A stretch of DNA of 64,000 bases from Pseudomonas abietaniphila (GTDB taxonomy: Bacteria > Pseudomonadota > Gammaproteobacteria > Pseudomonadales > Pseudomonadaceae): the NCBI RefSeq assembly GCF_900100795.1, contig NZ_FNCO01000001.1, positions 558,001 through 622,000 on the forward strand. The letters are read 5' to 3'. The notes under the pieces were generated by a model. It made no database searches. It was not told the DNA's origin and was given only the letters and a program-made list of their open reading frames with translations. Below, in pieces: positions 8,718 through 17,754 of the stretch (position 1 is its first letter; each line of letters starts with the position of its first letter). The position numbers and the translations under genes were made by a program.

Positions 8718-10952
8718 TTACGCACTCATCGTTGGCGGTAACTCCATCAATTTGTCGAGGGTGATCGGCAGGTCTCGGATGCGTTTGCCGGTGGCGTGCG
8801 ACACAGCGTTGGCGACGGCAGCGGCCAGGCCCGTGATGCCGATCTCGCCAATGCCGCGTGCGCCGAACTCATTGAGTTCGTAATCGGGATAATCGAGCAG
8901 GATCACGTCAATTTCCGGCTGGTCCGCGTGCACGGGCACCACGTACTCGGCGTAGTTGTTATTGACCGGCATGCCGTCGCGTTCGTCGAAATCAGTGGCT
9001 TCGAACAGTGCCATTCCGACGCCCATGACGATGGCGCCTTCGACCTGATTGAGCGAGGTCTTGTGGTTGATCACTTTGCCGACGTCGATGGCGCTGACCA
9101 CTCGCGCGACGCGCAGCCGCGAGATGCCCGGATCCCAGCGAACTTCTACGAAATGCACGCCGAACGAGCGGAATGAATGCTTGCTGGTGTCGTTCATCCC
9201 GGTTTTCGCTTCGCCGAAAGCGCTGGACTGCTTTTGCGCCTTGAGCACGTCGGCGATGGCAAAGGATTTCTCTGCGCTTTTCAACTGACCCTGTTCAAAA
9301 CTGATCTGATCGGCCTTGGTCCCTGCAAACACGCCTTTGGGCGCTGCAGAGAAGGCTTTCAGCTGCTCGATGGCCTGACGCGTCGCTTCGGCTATCGCAG
9401 GCAACACGCTGGCCGTCGCCCATGAGCCGCCCGATACGGGCGCGGGCGGGAACGAGGAGTTGCCGAGTTCGACGTCGATTTTGTCCAGCGGTATGCCGGT
9501 GATGCTGCTGACCACCTGCGCCACGATGGTGTAGGTGCCGGTGCCGATGTCCTGCACACCGCAGATCGCGTACGCCGTGCCGTCTGCACGCAATGAAACC
9601 TGCGCCTCGGCGGGGGTGCGATAGGCGTCCCAGTTACAGGCCGCCATGCCATAGCCGATGATTTCAGTGCCTTCCTTCATCGAACCCGGTTTGGGATTGC
9701 GCTTGCTCCAGCCGAAGCGTTCAGCCGCCTGATCGATGCATTCCTGCAAATGGTTGCTGGACCATGGCAGGTTCTGGCTCTCGTCACGCTCCGAGACGTT
9801 AAGCTTGCGGAACTGCAGCGGGTCCATGTCGATCTTGTCGGCCATTTCGTCCATCGCCGATTCCAGCGCGAACAGTCCGGGCGCGGCGCCTGGCGCGCGC
9901 ATCGAGGTCGGTGTGCCGCGATTGACCTCGATGGTCTTGTGGGTCACCAGCACATTCGCGCAGCTGTACAGGCTTTTGGTCGAGGTGCCGCAGTTTTCCT
10001 TGTACGGGTCGGTGAACGAGGTGGTGTTGATCGACTCGTGACGGACCGACACCAGCTTGCCCTGGTCGTCGGTGGCCAGGCGCAGTCGCTGCCGGGTTTC
10101 AGGCCGATGCCCGGTGGTGGTGAACATCTGTTGCCGCGGAACCACCAGTTGCACAGGGCGGTTGAGGACTTTGGCTGCGCCACAGGCTGCGACCGAATGC
10201 GGCCAGATCCACAGTTTGCTGCCAAACCCCGAGCCAATGAACGGCGCGCGAACCTCGACCTTTTCAGGCATCAACCCGAAGATTTTCGCCAGCGAGTTGC
10301 GATGCGCAACCACGCCCTGGGAGGCCTCATAGACAATCAGTCGGCCATCTTCCCAACTGGCGACGGTGGCGTGCATTTCCATCGGGTTGTGGGTTTCAAC
10401 CGGCGTCGAATACGTCGCGTCGATGCTGTGCGCGGCGCTGTCAAAGGTCGATGCCGCATTCCCTCGCGTGTGGTTCGGGCTGCCGTCCTGCAGCGTGCCG
10501 GCTTTCAGGCCCTGCTCAAGGTTGGCAACGGCGGTGGTCTTGCTGTAACTGACCTTGATCTTGTAGGCCGCCGCGCGGGCGTGCTCGAACGTATCGGCCA
10601 CTACCAGGGCGACGAACTGCCCGGCGTAGTACACCGTGTCGTCCTCGAACGGCAGGCGGCTTTCGTCGGACTTGGCCGCCTTGAGGATCTGCGCGAAAGA
10701 CATCGGCAGCGCGGAGTTGTGGTACAGCGACGGGAAGTTGCCGTGGTGGAAAACCTCCAGCACGCCTGGGGATTTGCGCGCCGCGTCGAGGTCCAGGGCG
10801 GTGATCTTGCCGCTGGCGACGGAGCTGAAAACGCCGTAGCCGTACGCCATGTTTTTCAGGTGGTGATCAGAGGCGTACATGGCCGTGCCGGTCACTTTGC
10901 GTCGCCCGTCGATCCGGCGTGGCGCCGAGCCGATCATGGTTGAGTCCGTCAT
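8718..10952 (-). CDS. paoC: aldehyde oxidoreductase, molybdenum cofactor-binding subunit (PaoC-like)
   Basis: A 744-residue large subunit of the xanthine oxidase family, closest in type to E. coli PaoC. It starts IGSAPRRIDGRRKVTGTAMYASD and carries cofactor-binding segments such as GSGFGSKLW, RAPGAAPGLFALESAMDE and the C-terminal GARGIGEIGITG, whose glutamate is the catalytic base in this family. PaoC oxidises aldehydes to acids in the periplasm with a molybdopterin cytosine dinucleotide cofactor. It is the last gene of paoA-paoB-paoC with a 16-base gap from paoB. A paoD chaperone gene, needed for cofactor insertion in E. coli, is not seen in the window. Confidence 0.9.
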   Translation of the reverse strand: MTDSTMIGSAPRRIDGRRKVTGTAMYASDHHLKNMAYGYGVFSSVASGKITALDLDAARKSPGVLEVFHHGNFPSLYHNSALPMSFAQILKAAKSDESRLPFEDDTVYYAGQFVALVVADTFEHARAAAYKIKVSYSKTTAVANLEQGLKAGTLQDGSPNHTRGNAASTFDSAAHSIDATYSTPVETHNPMEMHATVASWEDGRLIVYEASQGVVAHRNSLAKIFGLMPEKVEVRAPFIGSGFGSKLWIWPHSVAACGAAKVLNRPVQLVVPRQQMFTTTGHRPETRQRLRLATDDQGKLVSVRHESINTTSFTDPYKENCGTSTKSLYSCANVLVTHKTIEVNRGTPTSMRAPGAAPGLFALESAMDEMADKIDMDPLQFRKLNVSERDESQNLPWSSNHLQECIDQAAERFGWSKRNPKPGSMKEGTEIIGYGMAACNWDAYRTPAEAQVSLRADGTAYAICGVQDIGTGTYTIVAQVVSSITGIPLDKIDVELGNSSFPPAPVSGGSWATASVLPAIAEATRQAIEQLKAFSAAPKGVFAGTKADQISFEQGQLKSAEKSFAIADVLKAQKQSSAFGEAKTGMNDTSKHSFRSFGVHFVEVRWDPGISRLRVARVVSAIDVGKVINHKTSLNQVEGAIVMGVGMALFEATDFDERDGMPVNNNYAEYVVPVHADQPEIDVILLDYPDYELNEFGARGIGEIGITGLAAAVANAVSHATGKRIRDLPITLDKLMELPPTMSA

Positions 10953-10968
10953 GTTCGTGTCCTCCCGG

Positions 10969-11952
10969 TCATGCCGTCAGGGTGCTGAGGTTGCGCACGA
11001 TCGCCTGTTGCCCAAGGGCGATCTTGTAGGCGTTATGGCGATAGGGTTTGGCGCCTTGCATGGCGATCGCGGCCGCTTTCTCCATGTTTTGAAGTGTCAG
11101 CGTTGCACCTTTGAGCGCACGTTCGGCTTCCATCGCCCGCCACGGTTTGGTGCCCACGCCGCCCATGGCAATGCGTGCCTCGCGCACGGTGTCGCCGTCC
11201 ATCACCAGAATCACCGCGCTGGACGCCAGGGCAAACTGATACGACGCCCGGTCCCGCAGCTTCAGGTAACCCGATGTGCTCCCGGCCAGCGGTGCCTCCA
11301 GCACCACGTGGGTGATCAATTCGTCGTCCTGCAGGGCGTGCTCTTTCCAGGGCGTCGAACCGGGCAGCAGATGGAAGTCGAGGAAGTCGATGCTGCGTTT
11401 GCCTTTGGGCCCCTGCACGTCGACGGTTGCACCAATCGCCGCCATTGCCACGCACATGTCCGACGGATGCGTCGCGATGCATTGGTCGCTGGTGCCGAGG
11501 ACCGCGTGCACGCTGCGGTTATGGCCGTCGATGGCCGCGCAGCCTGAACCGGGCTGGCGTTTGTTGCACGGCGAATAGCCGTCGCGGAAGTAATTACAGC
11601 GCACCCGCTGCATCACGTTGCCCGCCGTGGTCGCCTTGTTGCGCAACTGCGTGGTCGCACCGGACAGAAGCGCCTGAGACAGCACCGGGTAGTGTTCGAC
11701 AATGTAGGCGTGATGCGCCAGATCGCTGTTGGTCACCAGCGCCCCGATGCGCACGCTGCCGTCTTTCTGCACGTCGATCTGCTTGAGGGACAGGTGATTG
11801 ACGTCGATCACCTGATCGGCTGGCATCACGTCGAGTTTCACCAGGTCGAGGAGGGTGGTACCACCGGCGAGAAAAAATGCCGTGTCGCTTTTCGCGTGGG
11901 TCGCGACGGCCTGCTCGACGCTGTCCGCGCGCACGTAATCAAAGGCTCTCAT
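10969..11952 (-). CDS. paoB: aldehyde oxidoreductase, FAD-binding subunit (PaoB-like)
   Basis: A 327-residue subunit with the FAD-binding fold of the molybdenum hydroxylases (FLAGGTTLLDLVK for FAD phosphate binding, GATTQLRNKATTAGNV). A cysteine cluster (RCNYFRDGYSPCNKRQPGSGC, about 120-145) is like the one that binds an extra 4Fe-4S centre in E. coli PaoB and is absent from most relatives, which makes the Pao assignment more specific. Electrons pass from the molybdenum centre through iron-sulfur clusters to FAD. The ATG at 11952 shares its first base with the paoA stop (TGATG), indicating translational coupling. Confidence 0.9.
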   Translation of the reverse strand: MRAFDYVRADSVEQAVATHAKSDTAFFLAGGTTLLDLVKLDVMPADQVIDVNHLSLKQIDVQKDGSVRIGALVTNSDLAHHAYIVEHYPVLSQALLSGATTQLRNKATTAGNVMQRVRCNYFRDGYSPCNKRQPGSGCAAIDGHNRSVHAVLGTSDQCIATHPSDMCVAMAAIGATVDVQGPKGKRSIDFLDFHLLPGSTPWKEHALQDDELITHVVLEAPLAGSTSGYLKLRDRASYQFALASSAVILVMDGDTVREARIAMGGVGTKPWRAMEAERALKGATLTLQNMEKAAAIAMQGAKPYRHNAYKIALGQQAIVRNLSTLTA

Positions 11953-12614
11953 CAGGTCACCTCCTGCAGCTTGATTCTCGCGCTCTGAATCGCCGCCAGA
12001 ATGTTCTTGTAGGCGCCGCAGCGGCAAATATTGCCGCTCATGGCCTCGCGCACGCTGTGGTCGTCACTGCCGATGTTCTTGTCCTGAAGCATGGCCACGG
12101 CGCTCATGATCTGGCCGCTGGTGCAGTAACCGCATTGATAAGCGTCGTGTTCCCAGAAGGCTTCCTGCACCGGGTGCAGTGTTCCGTTTTTCGCGAGGCC
12201 TTCAACGGTGGTGACCTCGTCGCCTTCGTGCATGGCGGCGAGCGACAGGCATGAGTTGATTGCAGTGCCATTGACGTGGACGGTGCAGGCCCCGCACTGG
12301 CCGTGGTCGCAGCCTTTTTTGGTGCCTGTCAGTTGCAAACGGTCACGCAGGACATCCAGCAGCGCAGCATTGGCGGGGAGGTTGAGGGTATGGGCCTGGC
12401 CATTGACCTTGAGGGTCATGCGCCGCTCATCTTTGGCCGGTGGGTGGGTGTCGTCCGGCACGGCCGCCTGCGCTTCCAGTGCCTGGGTCCAGATCGGCGC
12501 CGTCGCTGCGGCGAGGCTGGAAACACCGATGGATTTGAGGAAGTTTCTGCGCGACGGCACGGTGAAGGCCGTGAGGTCGGTTTGCGGCTCATTTTTATCA
12601 GGCTGATCGGTCAT
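11952..12614 (-). CDS. paoA: aldehyde oxidoreductase, 2Fe-2S subunit (PaoA-like)
   Basis: A 220-residue iron-sulfur subunit with a twin-arginine signal (SRRNFLKS near residue 21, followed by a hydrophobic stretch ending AQAAV) that would carry the assembled complex to the periplasm. A plant-type 2Fe-2S site ([21 protein letters not shown]) and a helical-domain 2Fe-2S site (CGYCTSGQ and CRCG) are both complete. It is the first gene of paoABC. No regulator gene is adjacent; an inverted repeat lies about 120-150 bases upstream (12731-12764). Confidence 0.92.
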   Translation of the reverse strand: MTDQPDKNEPQTDLTAFTVPSRRNFLKSIGVSSLAAATAPIWTQALEAQAAVPDDTHPPAKDERRMTLKVNGQAHTLNLPANAALLDVLRDRLQLTGTKKGCDHGQCGACTVHVNGTAINSCLSLAAMHEGDEVTTVEGLAKNGTLHPVQEAFWEHDAYQCGYCTSGQIMSAVAMLQDKNIGSDDHSVREAMSGNICRCGAYKNILAAIQSARIKLQEVT

Positions 12615-12974
12615 GGACAGGTTCCTCGTCAGCGTTGAGTCAAGCCTGGCCCCCGACGGTGAGCGGGCGCCCAGGCATGTACGGCAGTTGATGCGTCAAG
12701 CGACCCACCATAATCAATGAACGGTCTGCGCATTCATTTGAATAAGTACATACACTTTTGAATGGTTCTCTCTAATCCCTGCCATGGGTATGAAAAACAG
12801 GCTGGCGACTCGGGCGGAACAAGGGAGTGCGGGGCTTGCGGAGCAAGGGACGCAGGGTTTGTGACCTGTGCTGGAGGGAATGGTTGCGGGAATTTCGCAG
12901 ATGAAAAACACAGATTGTTACTAAAGGTGCAGGGTTGATCAGGTGAAACTGATCAGCCCTGCACCTGGGAAGTA
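12615..12974. promoter_or_regulatory. paoA upstream region and adh terminator
   Basis: No gene is supported in these 360 bases. AAGT-ACATAC-ACTT (12744-12757) lies inside CATTCA...TGAATG (12731-12736 and 12759-12764), a candidate operator for the pao operon. At 12925-12966 an 18-bp stem with one mismatch and a GTGAAA loop follows the end of the alcohol dehydrogenase gene and fits its terminator. Short open frames here have no ribosome binding site or family resemblance. Confidence 0.45.
12925..12966 (-). terminator. hairpin terminator of the alcohol dehydrogenase gene
   Basis: Arms AGGTGCAGGGTTGATCAG and CTGATCAGCCCTGCACCT pair over 18 positions with one wobble. The minus-strand tail is TTTAGT, only moderately T-rich. 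It starts 9 bases after the stop codon. Confidence 0.75.
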
Positions 12975-14039
12975 TCAGGCGGCTGACGCTTCTTCTTTAA
13001 GGGTGGCCATGTCGATCACGAAACGGTACTTCACGTCGCCCTTGACCATGCGTTCGTAGGCTTCGTTGATGTCCTTCATATGAATCATCTCGATGTCCGA
13101 GACGATCCCGTGTTTGGCGCAGAAATCCAGCATGTCCTGGGTTTCCTTGATGCCGCCAATCAGCGAGCCGGCCAGGCTGCGGCGCTTGAAGATCAGGTTG
13201 AACACCGAAGGCGATGGATGAGGATGATCCGGCGCGCCGACCAGCGTCATGGTGCCGTCGCGCTTGAGCAGGTTCAGGAACGCATCCAGATCGTGAGGCG
13301 CGGCGACGGTGTTGAGGATGAAGTCGAGCTGGTTGGTTTGAGTCGCCATCTCATCTGCGTTTTTGGAGACGATGACTTCGTCGGCGCCCAGGCGCAGGCC
13401 GTCTTCACGCTTGTTCGGCGAAGTCGTGAACAGCACCACGTGTGCGCCCATGGCATGCGCGATCTTCACGGCCATGTGACCCAGACCGCCGAGCCCGACC
13501 ACGCCGACTTTCTTGCCTGGGCCGACTTTCCAGTGATGCAGCGGGGAATAGGTGGTGATCCCGGCGCACAGCAGCGGCGCCACAGCGGCAAGGTTGTCGC
13601 TGTGAGAAATCTTCAGAACGAACTTCTCCTTCACCACGATCTTGTCGGAGTAGCCGCCGAAGGTGTTCTCACCGCCGAACACAGGCCCGTTGTAGGTGCC
13701 GGTGAAACCGCTTTCGCAATATTGCTCGTCGCCTTCAGCGCAGGAAGCACAGTGCTGGCAGCTGTCGACCATGCAACCGACGCCCGCCAGATCACCGACC
13801 TTGAACTGTTTGACGTTGGCGCCAACGGCCGTGACTTTGCCGACGATTTCGTGGCCCGGCACCGAGGGATACAGGGTGTTCTTCCATTCGTTGCGCGCGG
13901 TGTGCAGGTCGGAGTGGCAGACGCCGCAAAAGAGAATGTCGATCTGCACGTCATCGGCGCCCGGATCACGGCGCTCGATTTGAAAGGGCGCCAGTTTGTC
14001 GGTGGCGCTTTGCGCGGCATAGCTGTAAGTCTTGATCAT
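12975..14039 (-). CDS. zinc-dependent alcohol/aldehyde dehydrogenase, YahK type
   Basis: A 354-residue medium-chain dehydrogenase of the cinnamyl-alcohol-dehydrogenase subgroup, resembling E. coli YahK, an NADPH-dependent aldehyde reductase. Catalytic-zinc ligands are in CGVCHSD and PGHEIVG; the structural zinc site is C-x2-C-x2-C-x7-C (CQHCASCAEGDEQYC); the nucleotide-binding loop is GLGGLGHMAVK. The ATG at 14039 has GGAG 11 bases upstream; a longer frame of 23 codons is unsupported. Together with paoABC on the same strand it suggests local aldehyde detoxification capacity, but the genes are separated by a terminator. Confidence 0.9.
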   Translation of the reverse strand: MIKTYSYAAQSATDKLAPFQIERRDPGADDVQIDILFCGVCHSDLHTARNEWKNTLYPSVPGHEIVGKVTAVGANVKQFKVGDLAGVGCMVDSCQHCASCAEGDEQYCESGFTGTYNGPVFGGENTFGGYSDKIVVKEKFVLKISHSDNLAAVAPLLCAGITTYSPLHHWKVGPGKKVGVVGLGGLGHMAVKIAHAMGAHVVLFTTSPNKREDGLRLGADEVIVSKNADEMATQTNQLDFILNTVAAPHDLDAFLNLLKRDGTMTLVGAPDHPHPSPSVFNLIFKRRSLAGSLIGGIKETQDMLDFCAKHGIVSDIEMIHMKDINEAYERMVKGDVKYRFVIDMATLKEEASAA

Positions 14040-14335
14040 TTTGCGATCATCTCCAGTTGGGCAAAAAGGACGGTGTTTTGGGGTTTTGAGACCGGGGAAA
14101 ACGGTCAAAGGACAATCGCTGGCAGCGCAACGTTGCAGACCCTTTACCCGACCAGCGTTTCAGCAAAATCTTTCATTTCGATGCCAGCCTGCCGATAAAG
14201 AAGCGGGAGTCACGTGAAATGTCGTGAAATTCCGATTTTCCGTCGTTTATAGGCAGCAAAAACGAATATGGCGCTTGCAACCATCTGTCAGACCCCATGA
14301 AGATAGCCCAGTCCCACGCTGGCAATGGAGCGCCA

Positions 14336-17221
14336 ATGAATTCCCGTGTCTCGAACCCTACCCAGCGCTCGCCATTCGCCGACGAACAGGCGACGCGATC
14401 ACCCGACCACGGGCTGGAAGATGTGTCTTCGATGATCGACGAAACCACCCTTGAATCGTTGTTGCGCGCAGCGAAGCTGGCCGCTCCTGACTTGAGCTGG
14501 GCGGCCTACCGTGCCGGCCAGCACATGCATCTGATGGGGCAGGGCAATGCGTCGACCGAGTGGCCCCGGCTGATTGCGCGGGAAGACTTCGCCGTGTTCT
14601 GTCGCGATCATGGTTTGCAGCGCTGGGTAACGGGGCACGGCGAATCGGCCTTGGGCTGGTTACTGACCCCTGAGCGCGAGTCGGGGAATCCGTTTCTGGT
14701 GGCGTTGGCCAGCAAGCTGGGGATGCGTTTGCAGACCGATGCGCTGGCGCGCGCCCAGGCCACTCAGCGGGTGCTGTACGAGATCACCTACCTGGCGAGT
14801 TCGACCCGTGACCGTTCGGCGTTTCTTCAGGGTGTTCATGAACAGCTGTCCACGCTGATCGACGCCGAAAACTTCTACCTGGCGCTGTACGAGAGCCACA
14901 GCGGCAAGGTCACCTATCCGTATTACATCGACATCACCGACGTGGACGCGCTGGAGGCCGAAACCCAGGAGTTTCTCGACCCGGAACGGCTGTCCATGAC
15001 CGGGTATGTCCTCACCACCGAGCAACCGCTGTTCGTTGATGCCGCCGGTATCGAGCGCGCACAGGCGCTGGAGCATTTTCACTGCGTCGGGCACCGCCCC
15101 GAGTTCTGGATGGGGGCGCCGCTGAAGAATGCCTCCGACGATGTGTTCGGCATGCTCGCGATGCAAGTCTATGACGTTTCGCGGGTCTACAGCGTTGAGG
15201 ATCAGGAGCTGTTTCTGGTCGTCGCCCGTCACGTGGCCATGGCGCTGGACCGCATCCTGCACCGCGCTCAGCTGGAAGAGACCGTGGCCCGCCGGACCCT
15301 TGAACTCTCGCGCCTCAACGACGCCTTGCGCAGTGAAGTCGCCGACCGCGAGCGCGCCGAACACTTGCAGAGTGCGCTGTTCCAGATCACCGAGCTGTCC
15401 AGTCAGCCGGGCGATATGGCCGACTTATTCAAAAGCCTGCACGGCATTGTGGGCGAGCTGCTGTTTGCCCTGAACTTCTACATCGCGCTGTTCGACGACG
15501 CGACGGGGGAGGTGACCTTCCCGTACTACGTCGACGAGCGCCTGACCCGCCGACCGGAGCCGCGACGGGGTGAGCGTGGGTTCACCGAGTACGTCATTCG
15601 CCAGCGCCGTCCGTGCCTGATCGACAGTGCCGAGGCACGGCGCCTGGAAAACTCGGGTGAGATCACGCTCCAGAACGAAATCAACCGTTCCTGCTCCTGG
15701 CTGGGGATCCCCCTGTTCGACGGCGATGTCGTGCGCGGGGTGCTGGCGGTGCAGAGTTATTCGCCGCAGGTGAGTTATTCGCTTCGCGATCAGGATTTGC
15801 TGACCTTCGTTTCCCGGCACATCGACACCGCCTTGTCACGCCGCAGCGCTGCCGAGGCGATCCATACCGCCAATCTGCGGCTTGAAGCCCGTGTGCAAGA
15901 CCGCACCCGTGAGCTGGATTACGCGAACGCCAAGCTGCAGCATGAAAACGCCCATGACTCACTGACCGGCTTGCCCAACCGCAGTCATTTGCAACAGCGT
16001 CTGCAGGTGGCGTGGGACAACTTCTGCGACAAGGGTCAGGAACTGGCGGTCATGTTCATCGACCTCGATCGCTTCAAGATGGTCAATGACAGCCTGGGGC
16101 ATCATTCGGGCGACTTGCTGTTGATTCAGGCCGCCGACCGCTTGCGCAGTTGCATGCGTGACAGCGACCTGCTGGCGCGGCTGGGGGGCGACGAGTTCGC
16201 GGTGCTGGCCTATGCGGCGCCGCCCGACATCACGGTTGCGATTGCCGAGCGCATTCTGCTGGCGTTCGACGTGCCGTTTTACATCGACGGGCACGCGGTG
16301 TTTTCCTCGTGCAGCATCGGTGTGGTGGGGGCGGATTTGCAGTTCCACAAAGAGCCGGCCGATCTGCTGCGCGATGCCGACACGGCGATGTACCGCGTCA
16401 AGAACGCCGGCCGCGACAGTTATGCGGTATTCAACCAGGAAGTGCGCCGCGAGGTGTCCGACCAGATGGAGCAGGAAGGGGCGCTGCGCAATGCGCTCAA
16501 GCGCACCGACGAATTGCTGCCGTATTTTCAGCCGATCATTGATGTCGCTACCGGCAGGATTCTCGCGCTGGAAGCGCTCATTCGCTGGCGCCAGGCCGAT
16601 GGCCGGGTGATTGCGCCTGGGCAATTCCTGCCCGCGCTGGAGGGGTTGCGCCTGATCGGCAGACTGGATTTCTACATGCTGCAGCAGGTCGTGGCGATGC
16701 TCGCCCAGCCCGAGCATGCGCATTGGCCCACGGTGCACGTGAATTGCTCAAGCTACAGCATCAGCCGGCCCGAGTTCGCCAGTGAGGTGCTGGGCTTGCT
16801 CAGTCAACACGGCGTGGCGCCGGGGCGAATTTGCCTCGAGCTGACCGAAGGTGCGCTGGTGGCAGAGCCCGAGTTGGCCCGTCAGGCCATGAAGCACCTG
16901 GCCGACAACGGTGTTTCCGTGGTGCTCGACGATTTCGGCGCGGGTTTCTCCTCGCTCAGTTACGTGCACCAGTACCATTTCAGCGGTTTGAAGATCGACA
17001 AGTCGTTCACCCTGGAACTGACCACCAGTTCCCGTAGCCGCGCCATCGTCCGCGCTATTGTGCGCATGGCCGAGTCCCTGGGGCTGACGGTGGTCGCAGA
17101 AGGGGTCGAGGACGCGGCAACTCTGCAGCTGTTGAGGGAGATGGGCGCAGGGCAGGCGCAGGGCTATTATTTTTCGATGCCGGTGCCGCAGGACAAACTG
17201 GACCTCAGTACGCTGCAATGA
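14336..17221 (+). CDS. GAF-GAF-GGDEF-EAL cyclic di-GMP protein
   Basis: A 961-residue soluble protein. Two GAF-like sensor domains (about 140-315 and 345-510), related to each other (each has NFY[LI]AL and VTYPYY/VTFPYY), are joined by a coiled coil. A GGDEF domain follows with intact GGDEF at 617-621 and an RDSD product-binding site five residues before it, then an EAL domain with E746-A-L and later LELTEG, DDFGAGFSSL, DKSF and AEGVE motifs. Both cyclase and phosphodiesterase residues look intact, so either activity is possible. The ATG at 14336 is preferred because GGAG lies 6 bases before it; the ATG at 14297 is the alternative. Its end overlaps the convergent SRAP-like gene by 17 bases. 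Confidence 0.9.
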   Translation: MNSRVSNPTQRSPFADEQATRSPDHGLEDVSSMIDETTLESLLRAAKLAAPDLSWAAYRAGQHMHLMGQGNASTEWPRLIAREDFAVFCRDHGLQRWVTGHGESALGWLLTPERESGNPFLVALASKLGMRLQTDALARAQATQRVLYEITYLASSTRDRSAFLQGVHEQLSTLIDAENFYLALYESHSGKVTYPYYIDITDVDALEAETQEFLDPERLSMTGYVLTTEQPLFVDAAGIERAQALEHFHCVGHRPEFWMGAPLKNASDDVFGMLAMQVYDVSRVYSVEDQELFLVVARHVAMALDRILHRAQLEETVARRTLELSRLNDALRSEVADRERAEHLQSALFQITELSSQPGDMADLFKSLHGIVGELLFALNFYIALFDDATGEVTFPYYVDERLTRRPEPRRGERGFTEYVIRQRRPCLIDSAEARRLENSGEITLQNEINRSCSWLGIPLFDGDVVRGVLAVQSYSPQVSYSLRDQDLLTFVSRHIDTALSRRSAAEAIHTANLRLEARVQDRTRELDYANAKLQHENAHDSLTGLPNRSHLQQRLQVAWDNFCDKGQELAVMFIDLDRFKMVNDSLGHHSGDLLLIQAADRLRSCMRDSDLLARLGGDEFAVLAYAAPPDITVAIAERILLAFDVPFYIDGHAVFSSCSIGVVGADLQFHKEPADLLRDADTAMYRVKNAGRDSYAVFNQEVRREVSDQMEQEGALRNALKRTDELLPYFQPIIDVATGRILALEALIRWRQADGRVIAPGQFLPALEGLRLIGRLDFYMLQQVVAMLAQPEHAHWPTVHVNCSSYSISRPEFASEVLGLLSQHGVAPGRICLELTEGALVAEPELARQAMKHLADNGVSVVLDDFGAGFSSLSYVHQYHFSGLKIDKSFTLELTTSSRSRAIVRAIVRMAESLGLTVVAEGVEDAATLQLLREMGAGQAQGYYFSMPVPQDKLDLSTLQ

Positions 17222-17657
17222 ACCCATCACCCGGAATGTGCGCGATCAGCGGCCAGCGGTCGTGAATGGCTGAAAACTGCAGCGGCGATGAGGCGGTCAC
17301 GACATACACGCGTTGGTTGCCCGGCTCACCGGTTACCACGCATTCCAGCGCCTGCCCATCTTCCACGTCGAACCAGTGCGACACGCGCTCTGCGTCTTTC
17401 TCCATGTAGCGGTTGATCAGCCCGAATGCGCGCTGGGGACGGTATTTCGCCCAGCTGCCATTTTCTAAACTCTCCTGTCGTGCCCAGCCGCCTTGCGGCC
17501 CGCTGCCAGGTTGTTCTTTACGACGTCCCCACGGCAACCATCCCAGATCGGTGCCGTCTTCCAGCATGACCGGGAACGCCGCCTTGGGATTGGGGAAATA
17601 CACCCGCACGGGCTCGTACGCCCGGTTCTTGTCTTTCGCTTCGATTCCGCCGCACAT
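17205..17657 (-). CDS. compact SRAP (YedK/HMCES)-like protein, SOS-linked
   Basis: A 150-residue protein starting Met-Cys-Gly, as in SOS response-associated peptidases, which use Cys2 to crosslink abasic sites in single-stranded DNA. By-eye alignment with E. coli YedK matches MCG, the LGWLPWG strand, WARQES (YedK NARVET) and TASSPLQFSAIHDRWPL (YedK TAAADQGLVDIHDRRPL), so Cys2 and the active-site histidine are kept. The Asn of NARVET is Trp here and the WFEW glutamate appears as Asp in WFDV. It is about 70 residues shorter than YedK. A perfect LexA box lies between it and the divergent 99-residue gene. The family is probable; activity is uncertain. Confidence 0.75.
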   Translation of the reverse strand: MCGGIEAKDKNRAYEPVRVYFPNPKAAFPVMLEDGTDLGWLPWGRRKEQPGSGPQGGWARQESLENGSWAKYRPQRAFGLINRYMEKDAERVSHWFDVEDGQALECVVTGEPGNQRVYVVTASSPLQFSAIHDRWPLIAHIPGDGFIAAY

Positions 17658-17719
17658 GAGCAGTCACCTTGTCGGAATGAGGTTCAGCGCCGTTGACCCT
17701 GCGCGCCCTGTTGCGTTAA

Positions 17720-17735
17720 CTGTATATACGTACAG
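17720..17735. promoter_or_regulatory. LexA (SOS) box
   Basis: CTGTATATACGTACAG matches the LexA consensus CTGT-N8-ACAG exactly and extends symmetrically to AACTGTA...TACAGTT. It lies between the divergent genes at 17657 (minus) and 17755 (plus), 19 bases before the latter's ATG, and could repress both. Confidence 0.88.
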
Positions 17736-17754
17736 TTAATCGAGCAACCCCACC

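Noticed and set aside
9750-10943. 397-codon open frame antisense to paoC
   Set aside because: Opposite a well-recognised molybdenum subunit; no start signals.
12714-12911. 65-codon open frame upstream of paoA
   Set aside because: No ribosome binding site, unusual composition and no neighbour relation; region better explained as promoter.
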